A DNA stretch of 5,511 bases from an uncultured Clostridia bacterium. GTDB lineage: Bacteria > Bacillota > Clostridia > Oscillospirales > Ruminococcaceae. The position numbers and the translations under genes were made by a program. A model generated the notes under the pieces. It saw only the letters and a list, made by a program, of their open reading frames with translations. It was not told the DNA's origin and searched no databases. Within the stretch, counting starts at the first letter, position 1, and every line of letters begins with the position of its first letter. The DNA lies in the NCBI GenBank assembly GCA_945867255.1, contig CAMBHV010000116.1, positions 1 through 5,511 on the forward strand, in the 5' to 3' direction. Shown here piece after piece: positions 1 through 4,110 of this stretch.

Positions 1-1207
1 CTACAAGCAGGCATTGGCGCAGCATATTGATCAGAATGCTGGCTTTGGTGCGCCTGGTGGCCTGCATGTAGGTGGCGATCATGGTGGAGATGCCATTGCA
101 CACATAGCCAAGTGCCATGATTCGCATGGCACTTGTACCAAAGGAGAGCATGTCATCCGATGCCATGAAAAGGCGGAGAAGTTGTGCCGGGAAGACAATT
201 ACCACTATGGCACCCAGCCCCATCAAAACGGCGGCCGCCCCTGTGCCGTATCGAAAGGCAAGACGCAGGCGGCGTGCATCTTTTGCACCATAGTTGAAGC
301 TCATGATGGGAAGACAGCCTTGAATCAGCCCATTCACCGTCATCACAATCATGTGTTGGGCTTTGGAATATGCCCCAAAAAACGCAACTGCCGTAGTGGA
401 AAACCCTACAAGGAACAAATTGGCAAATGTGGCCATAAATGCATTCAGTGCATTCAAAATAAAAGAGGGGAAACCCTGAACGAAAATATCCTGTATCAGT
501 GCCGCTTCCAGACGGAAACCACGTATTTTAACGTGCACTTTTTGTTTTGTAAAAAACAGCACGATGGCTGCAAGCACCATGGAAAGGGTGAAACCCAGCA
601 CTGTGGCAATGGCAGCGCCGGCAATGCCAAGCCTGGGAAAACCCCACAGCCCGAAAATCAGTGCCGGGTCGAAAATAAAATTGAACACCACACCGGCAAT
701 CTGAAACGCCATGGGGGCCAACATGTTTCCGGTGCCCTGTAAAATTTTCTGGATGGCGATATGCACCATATTCGGCACCTGCATGAACACGCAGATGCGC
801 ATGTATTCCATGCAGAACCGATACACTTCAGCGTCCTGCGCGAAAAAGCCGAAATACGGCTTCAGCACCGCAAGAACGGCTAGGTTCAGCCCTGCGCCGC
901 ACATAACGGAAAGCAGCAGCCCGGTAGATACCACTGTATCGGCGCGCTCTTGCCTGCCTTGGCCCAGGTATCGGGCCACCAGGACATTGATGCCTACGCC
1001 CAGCCAGATGGAAGCGGAAATCATTAATGTCGTAAGAGGAAAAGACAAAGATACAGCGGCAAGGGCATCTTCGCCAAGCTGTGCTACAAAGGCACTGTCT
1101 ACAAAATTATAGGAGTATTGAAAAAACATGGAGATCAGTGCCGGAAGTGACATCTGACAGATCAGTTTTCCCATAGGCTGGGTGGCCATTTTGTTTTGAT
1201 GTTCCAT
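1..1207 (-). CDS. MATE family efflux transporter (C-terminus cut by window edge)
   Basis: This is an integral-membrane antiporter of the multidrug and toxic compound extrusion family, which exports organic cations or drugs in exchange for Na+ or H+. I translated the minus strand by hand. From ATG at 1207-1205 an open frame of 402 codons runs to the left edge without a stop. Family members are usually about 450 residues, so roughly the last 50 residues are missing. The protein is very hydrophobic, with many membrane-spanning stretches. Family-typical motifs are visible: QGTGN (157-161), NFIFDPALIFG (176-186), GAAIATVLG (197-205) and QGCLPIMSFNYGA (296-308). The second and fourth mark equivalent positions in the two six-helix halves. 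The start is set by GGAGGAG at 1212-1218, 4 nt upstream. It lies downstream of the proS terminator, so it is probably transcribed separately. The substrate cannot be told from sequence. Family assignment is confident, subfamily is not. Confidence 0.93.
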   Translation of the reverse strand, partial: MEHQNKMATQPMGKLICQMSLPALISMFFQYSYNFVDSAFVAQLGEDALAAVSLSFPLTTLMISASIWLGVGINVLVARYLGQGRQERADTVVSTGLLLSVMCGAGLNLAVLAVLKPYFGFFAQDAEVYRFCMEYMRICVFMQVPNMVHIAIQKILQGTGNMLAPMAFQIAGVVFNFIFDPALIFGLWGFPRLGIAGAAIATVLGFTLSMVLAAIVLFFTKQKVHVKIRGFRLEAALIQDIFVQGFPSFILNALNAFMATFANLFLVGFSTTAVAFFGAYSKAQHMIVMTVNGLIQGCLPIMSFNYGAKDARRLRLAFRYGTGAAAVLMGLGAIVVIVFPAQLLRLFMASDDMLSFGTSAMRIMALGYVCNGISTMIATYMQATRRTKASILINMLRQCLLV

Positions 1208-1211
1208 GTGG

Positions 1212-1218
1212 CTCCTCC
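1212..1218 (-). promoter_or_regulatory. Ribosome binding site of the MATE gene
   Basis: GGAGGAG on the minus strand, ending 4 nt before the ATG at 1207. It is a close match to the anti-Shine-Dalgarno complement and fixes the start codon. Confidence 0.85.
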
Positions 1219-1243
1219 GAAGGTAGGTATCTCTATATGTGCC

Positions 1244-1272
1244 AGGATATGTGCAAACATATACCGTCGCAA
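1244..1272 (-). promoter_or_regulatory. Candidate promoter of the MATE gene
   Basis: On the minus strand, TTGCGA (1267-1272) is followed after exactly 17 bp by TATCCT (1244-1249). Each hexamer matches the sigma-A consensus at 4 of 6 positions. It lies just past the proS terminator and about 37 bp before the ATG, so the placement is sensible although the boxes are weak. A 6-4-6 inverted repeat (1247-1262) sits inside the spacer and overlaps part of the -10 box. Confidence 0.35.
1247..1262. promoter_or_regulatory. Candidate operator in the MATE promoter
   Basis: A perfect inverted repeat, ATATGT-gcaa-ACATAT, overlaps the candidate promoter spacer. The octamer ATATGTGC also occurs twice as a direct repeat at a 12-bp period (1235-1242 and 1247-1254). 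Efflux pump genes are often controlled by local repressors that bind such sites. The repressor is not in this window, so the role is inferred. Confidence 0.3.
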
Positions 1273-1278
1273 CAACGT

Positions 1279-1313
1279 AAAAAAACGGCGCGGCCATTGC
1301 GGCTGCGCCGTTT
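1279..1313 (-). terminator. Intrinsic terminator of proS
   Basis: The perfect 9-bp arms AAACGGCGC (1283-1291) and GCGCCGTTT (1305-1313) extend inward by four more pairs, one of them G-U, around a 5-nt loop. Read on the minus strand, the GC-rich stem is followed by seven T residues (1279-1285 as A on the plus strand, partly overlapping the stem base). This is a textbook rho-independent terminator, 44 bp past the proS stop. It separates proS from the MATE gene. Confidence 0.92.
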
Positions 1314-1356
1314 GGATATATTTGGGTTGGGCGGCCGGCGCCACATTTGCATAAAA

Positions 1357-2793
1357 TCAGTATGCTTTGCCCCACACAACCATGGCTTTGGCAGGCTTGC
1401 CGCAGCAGGGGCACACATCAGAAAGATGTTCCTGCTCAAAGGGCATGCAGCGGCTGGAAAGGCCAGCCTTTTCCTTCATCATGTCTTCGCATGCCTCATC
1501 GCCACACCACATGGTTTTGATGTATCCGCTCTCGCGGGAGGCGATATCTACCACTTCGTCCATGGTGGTGGCGGCAAAGGTACGCGCGGCACGGTTTTCC
1601 AGCGCGCGCTGATACAGAGCCTGGCTGATGGCAGAAAGCTGCTCGGGAATGGCTTTTTCCAGTTCGGCCAGCGGGGTAAACAGTTTTTCACGGTCTGTAC
1701 GGCGTACCAGTACACACTGGTCTTTCTCGATGTCCTTGGGACCAATCTCCAGACGGAGAGGTACACCCTTCATCTCCCACTGAGCAAATTTCCAGCCCGG
1801 GGAATTGTCAGAGGCATCCAGCTTTACGCGGCAGAACTTCGAAAGACGTGCACGCAGTTCCTCGGCTTTTTCCATCACACCAGGTTTATGCGCGGCCACA
1901 GGCACAATGACTACCTGATAAGGCGCAATAGCCGGCGGCAGGATAAGCCCTTCATCATCTCCATGCGTCATGATGATGGCGCCCACAAGGCGGGTGGAAA
2001 CGCCCCACGAAGTTTGGAACGGATATTGCAGCGTGTTGTCGCGGCCGGTAAACTGCACGCCAAAGGCGCGGGAGAACCCATCGCCAAAATAGTGGCTGGT
2101 ACCGCTTTGCAACGCTTTTCCATCATGCATCATGGCCTCAATGGTATAGGTGGCCTCGGCGCCGGCGAATTTTTCGCTGTCGGTTTTTTTGCCTTTCAGA
2201 ACGGGGATATTCAGTTCTTCCTCACAGAAAGACGCATAAGTGTTCAGTTGCTGCTCGGTTTCAGCAATGGCCTCTTCAGCAGTTTCATGGATGGTGTGCC
2301 CTTCCTGCCACCAGAATTCGCGGCTGCGCAAAAACGGACGTGTGGTTTTTTCCCAGCGTACCACGCTGCACCATTGATTGTATTTCATGGGCAGATCGCG
2401 CCAGGAATGTAACACATGCGCGAAATGGTCGCAGAACAGCGTTTCAGACGTGGGACGTACACACAGGCGGTCTTCCAGCTTTTCTGAGCCGCCCATTGTC
2501 ACCCAGGCCACCTCGGGGGCAAACCCCTCTACATGATCTTTCTCTTTTTGGAGCAGGCTCTCGGGGATGAACAGCGGCATGGCTACGTTTTCATGGCCTG
2601 TCTCTTTGAACCGCTTGTCCAGAAGGTGCATGATGTTTTCCCAGATGGCGTAGCCGTATGGGCGCAAAATGACGCAGCCTTTCACGGCCGAGTAATCCAC
2701 CAGTTCTGCCTTCAGGCAGATATCGGTGTACCACTGGGCGAAATCTTCGTTGATGGGGGTGATGGCTTCCACCATCTTTTTGTTGTCGCTCAT
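1357..2793 (-). CDS. proS: Prolyl-tRNA synthetase, short archaeal/eukaryotic type
   Basis: Class II aminoacyl-tRNA synthetase that charges tRNA-Pro with proline in the cytoplasm. At 478 residues it is the short form. It lacks the inserted editing domain of the roughly 570-residue bacterial type and instead carries a C-terminal zinc-type domain. Visible landmarks are the proline-binding TxE loop in RPTSETLF (113-120), motif 2 with RWEK (146-149) and RPFLRSREFWWQEGHT, and motif 3 with STRLVGAIIMTHGDDEGLILPP (266-287, catalytic Arg268). An anticodon-binding domain spans about 290-390 (KFAQWEMKGVPLRLEIGP). The C-terminal domain has Cys430, Cys435, Cys461 and Cys464 in the spacing of the family zinc site. 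The protein ends in the family-typical Tyr. ATG at 2793 is preceded by AAGGAGA (2801-2807). It follows acpP by 78 bp across a hairpin and ends before a strong terminator. Confidence 0.98.
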   Translation of the reverse strand: MSDNKKMVEAITPINEDFAQWYTDICLKAELVDYSAVKGCVILRPYGYAIWENIMHLLDKRFKETGHENVAMPLFIPESLLQKEKDHVEGFAPEVAWVTMGGSEKLEDRLCVRPTSETLFCDHFAHVLHSWRDLPMKYNQWCSVVRWEKTTRPFLRSREFWWQEGHTIHETAEEAIAETEQQLNTYASFCEEELNIPVLKGKKTDSEKFAGAEATYTIEAMMHDGKALQSGTSHYFGDGFSRAFGVQFTGRDNTLQYPFQTSWGVSTRLVGAIIMTHGDDEGLILPPAIAPYQVVIVPVAAHKPGVMEKAEELRARLSKFCRVKLDASDNSPGWKFAQWEMKGVPLRLEIGPKDIEKDQCVLVRRTDREKLFTPLAELEKAIPEQLSAISQALYQRALENRAARTFAATTMDEVVDIASRESGYIKTMWCGDEACEDMMKEKAGLSSRCMPFEQEHLSDVCPCCGKPAKAMVVWGKAY

Positions 2794-2800
2794 ACGGGCA

Positions 2801-2807
2801 TCTCCTT
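2801..2807 (-). promoter_or_regulatory. Ribosome binding site of proS
   Basis: AAGGAGA on the minus strand, ending 7 nt before ATG 2793. It supports this start over the in-frame Met7 of the protein, which would have the site too far upstream. Confidence 0.8.
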
Positions 2808-2828
2808 GCAGAAATGATTCATGATAAT

Positions 2829-2854
2829 AAAAGCCCCCAAGGTTTGGGGGCTTT
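2829..2854 (-). terminator. Hairpin between acpP and proS, probable terminator or attenuator
   Basis: A continuous 11-bp stem (2830-2840 paired with 2844-2854), dominated by CCCCC/GGGGG, encloses a 3-nt loop. On the minus strand it is followed by a short interrupted T run (CTTTTATTAT). It begins 17 bp after the acpP stop. The stem is strong but the T tract is broken, so termination may be partial. That would let some acpP transcripts continue into proS, for which I find no clear promoter of its own. Confidence 0.7.
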
Positions 2855-2871
2855 AAAAGCTAACCGGAAAC

Positions 2872-3099
2872 TCAGGTGTTTTCTTCGATGTAGCGCACTA
2901 CGTCGCCGACGGTGTGAAAATCTTCAATTTTGTCGTCTGGCATTTCCAGGCCGAACTCGTCTTCCAGCGTCATGGACAGGTCTACGATATCAAGGCTGTC
3001 CGCATCGAAGTCTTCGAGAAGGTTCGAATCCATCGTAACACGATCCTCGTCGAGATCGAGCTGGTCACAGATGATCTCACGCACGCGTTCAAAAACCAC
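2872..3099 (-). CDS. acpP: Acyl carrier protein
   Basis: Small acidic carrier that holds growing acyl chains on a 4'-phosphopantetheine arm during fatty acid synthesis in the cytoplasm. The prosthetic-group serine is Ser35, in the family signature DADSLDIVDL, followed by the helix III region EDEFGLEMPDD. I place the start at GTG 3099-3097, giving 75 residues beginning MVFERVREII, the usual ACP N-terminus. An in-frame ATG at 3117 would add six residues (MGGRKE). Those extra codons are themselves the ribosome binding site GGAGGGAG (3107-3114), and no good site precedes the ATG. A strong promoter lies upstream at 3168-3195. No other fatty acid synthesis gene adjoins it here; the next gene downstream is proS, beyond a hairpin. 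Confidence 0.96.
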   Translation of the reverse strand: MVFERVREIICDQLDLDEDRVTMDSNLLEDFDADSLDIVDLSMTLEDEFGLEMPDDKIEDFHTVGDVVRYIEENT

Positions 3100-3106
3100 T
3101 TCTTTT

Positions 3107-3114
3107 CTCCCTCC
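3107..3114 (-). promoter_or_regulatory. Ribosome binding site that sets the acpP GTG start
   Basis: GGAGGGAG on the minus strand, 7 nt before GTG 3099. It lies inside what would be codons 2-4 if the upstream ATG (3117) were used. This favours GTG as the true start. Confidence 0.85.
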
Positions 3115-3167
3115 CATAAGCGCTACGCAGGCCCTGTTAGCCTTGCGCGGCGAAATATCTACTACAT

Positions 3168-3195
3168 TTTATATCGGTGTTTCTGTGCTTGTCAA
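3168..3195 (-). promoter_or_regulatory. Promoter of acpP
   Basis: On the minus strand a perfect -35 box TTGACA (3190-3195) is followed after 16 bp by TATAAA (3168-3173), which is part of TATAAAAT. Initiation is expected near 3160, leaving a leader of about 60 nt before the GTG start. The -35 box lies inside an 11-bp palindrome, GCTTGACAAGC, that recurs in the promoter at 4022. Confidence 0.82.
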
Positions 3196-3473
3196 GCGGA
3201 AAATGAAAAATACTTATAAGCCCCGTTGGCTGCTGGATATCTGTATCATTTTTAGCTGGGCGGCGGCACCTTTGGCCGGCTGAATGATTCTGCCAGCCTG
3301 TATAAAAATGACTGAATTTATCTGAAATTGGTATACGCTTTCCTGGTATCGGATATTTCTGTGTATGACATGTGGCTACGCTTTGAGTGCATATGGTGAA
3401 AGTACGACATGTATGTGTCGCTGAAAAAAACGGATAGAATTGTGCAGATAGCTTTTACAAAAATGTACGGTTG

Positions 3474-3487
3474 TGAAAGCGCTTGTC
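3474..3487 (+). promoter_or_regulatory. Catabolite-responsive-element-like site (LacI/CcpA-type operator)
   Basis: TGAAAGCGCTTGTC matches the CcpA-type cre consensus TGWAANCGNTNWCA except in its last few positions. The core AAGCGCTT (3477-3484) is a perfect palindrome with the central CG typical of LacI-family operators. It overlaps the -35 box of the candidate plus-strand promoter at 3483, a position where a bound repressor would block initiation. No regulator gene is present in the window, so function is inferred. Confidence 0.45.
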
Positions 3488-3511
3488 TATATATACATAT
3501 GTAGTTATTAT
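3483..3511 (+). promoter_or_regulatory. Candidate plus-strand promoter in the gene-free region
   Basis: TTGTCT (3483-3488, 4 of 6 consensus) is followed after exactly 17 bp by TATTAT (3506-3511, 5 of 6 consensus). A second TATTAT lies one repeat unit further on at 3517. No gene begins soon after it. It could make a short non-coding RNA ending near 3686, or a long leader for the gene at 4111. AT-rich DNA yields such matches by chance, hence the modest confidence. Confidence 0.4.
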
Positions 3512-3522
3512 GTAGTTATTAT
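3498..3522. repeat. 11-bp tandem repeat
   Basis: The unit ATGTAGTTATT occurs twice head to tail (3499-3509, 3510-3520), with one matching base before and two after. The 11-bp period is close to one DNA helical turn, so the copies face the same side of the helix. Each copy supplies a TATTAT -10-like hexamer for the promoter above. Confidence 0.8.
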
Positions 3523-3662
3523 ACTGTATATAAATATAGTACTGTACCATCAAACTCAGACTGTAGGCATACCCTATGCCAGATATTAGCTAAATAACCC
3601 TCCTCTCTGTGCCAGTACTATGCAGGTGCAAAGGCGGATGAGGACTAGACAGAAATGATGAC

Positions 3663-3686
3663 GGCTTAGAAAAAGCCTGATTTTTT
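3663..3686 (+). terminator. Weak intrinsic-terminator-like hairpin
   Basis: GGCTT (3663-3667) and AAGCC (3673-3677) form a 5-bp stem with a 5-nt loop, followed three bases later by six T residues (3681-3686) on the plus strand. The stem is short for a terminator. It is about 170 bp past the candidate promoter at 3483-3511, so together they could bound a short RNA. Confidence 0.35.
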
Positions 3687-3906
3687 CCATTGTTTTAGTT
3701 TGAAATGCGTGCAGATGCGGCATATTTTACAACCGGAGCGGCTACGTCGGAATATTGTCTGATGTGAAAGAAGTGCGTATATGGATGAGCTGAGGAATTG
3801 GCGGCAGTTTCGGAATGTAACGTAGCTTTTGCATAAGATGAGACGGTGCTGCACTCATGAATTAGGGATTAAACGGTGAAACAAATGGACATACACTTCT
3901 ATACCT

Positions 3907-3925
3907 GTAAAATATTATTTTTTAC
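3907..3925. repeat. AT-rich inverted repeat, GTAAAA/TTTTAC arms
   Basis: Perfect 6-bp arms with a 7-nt spacer, about 100 bp upstream of the promoter at 4022. It could be a protein binding site or an accident of AT-rich composition. Confidence 0.4.
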
Positions 3926-3939
3926 CTTAAAATAAAAGG

Positions 3940-3964
3940 GATGAAAGTGATATTTATTTTCATC
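3940..3964. repeat. Inverted repeat, GATGAAA/TTTCATC arms
   Basis: Perfect 7-bp arms are separated by 11 nt. In RNA the stem could extend four more pairs, including two G-U, around a 3-nt loop. On the minus strand it is followed by a T-rich stretch, but the stem is AT-rich and no minus-strand gene precedes it. An operator upstream of the 4022 promoter is the simpler reading. Confidence 0.45.
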
Positions 3965-4001
3965 AAAATATACTATTCGCTAGAACTATATTGTATGTTT
4001 T

Positions 4002-4065
4002 GCTAGTTTTAATGACTGTGCTTGACAAGCATAAGCGGTTGGAATATATTAACTCTGAAACTAGC
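4002..4065. promoter_or_regulatory. 8-bp inverted repeat bracketing the promoter of the secreted protein gene
   Basis: GCTAGTTT (4002-4009) and AAACTAGC (4058-4065) are exact reverse complements, 56 bp centre to centre. They enclose the complete -35/-10 promoter and the expected transcription start. A further GCTAG lies at 3979-3983. The arrangement suits a dimeric regulator binding two half-sites or looping across the promoter. This role is inferred from geometry alone. Confidence 0.35.
4022..4050 (+). promoter_or_regulatory. Promoter of the secreted beta-helix-like protein gene
   Basis: Perfect TTGACA (4022-4027), a 17-bp spacer and TATATT (4045-4050, 5 of 6 consensus). Transcription should start near 4057, giving a leader of about 54 nt that contains a small GCTGT/ACAGC hairpin (4064-4077). 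The -35 box is embedded in the same GCTTGACAAGCA dodecamer as the acpP promoter. Confidence 0.82.
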
Positions 4066-4095
4066 TGTTTTTACAGCCTGACGGATTTGATGTTT

Positions 4096-4101
4096 AGAGG
4101 A
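4096..4101 (+). promoter_or_regulatory. Ribosome binding site of the secreted protein gene
   Basis: AGAGGA, ending 9 nt before ATG 4111. It is weaker than the sites of the other genes here but well placed, and the start gives an intact signal peptide. Confidence 0.65.
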
Positions 4102-4110
4102 TAGGTAACC

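Larger units (their letters stand above)
3200..4020. other. Gene-free, AT-rich region between divergent promoters
   Basis: About 0.8 kb lies between the acpP promoter (minus strand) and the promoter of the secreted protein (plus strand). All frames are broken by frequent stops. The longest open stretch is a 62-codon minus-strand frame (3854-3666) with no ribosome binding site and basic, Cys- and Ser-rich low-quality sequence, which I do not call. The region holds a cre-like site, an 11-bp tandem repeat, a candidate promoter, a weak terminator and several inverted repeats, listed separately. I recognise no tRNA, rRNA, known riboswitch or transposase remnant in it. Confidence 0.7.

Noticed and set aside
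14..1112. Plus-strand open frames of 242 and 133 codons
   Set aside because: They are antisense shadows of the MATE gene. Their translations are His/Cys/Gln-rich with no family resemblance, while the minus-strand frame has clear MATE motifs and a ribosome binding site.
1237..2412. Long plus-strand open frame of 391 codons
   Set aside because: It is antisense to proS and to the proS terminator, with composition typical of a shadow frame. ProRS on the other strand is unmistakable.
2914..3283. Plus-strand frames of 101 and 117 codons across acpP and its promoter
   Set aside because: Antisense to acpP, Ser/Arg-rich shadow translations, and they cross the strong acpP promoter.
3519..3690. A T-box, c-di-GMP or other known riboswitch
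   Set aside because: I looked for the T-box antiterminator TGGN block and the conserved cores of common riboswitches and did not find them. GCAAAGGCGG resembles part of a c-di-GMP-I core only superficially.
3705..3767. Plus-strand 20-codon frame starting MRADAAYF
   Set aside because: No Shine-Dalgarno sequence upstream of the ATG and far too short to judge. The same frame before and after is interrupted by stops, so a decayed gene is possible but not supportable.
3666..3854. Minus-strand 62-codon open frame in the gene-free region
   Set aside because: No ribosome binding site, no recognisable domain, and length within chance for AT-rich DNA. It also reads through the terminator-like hairpin.
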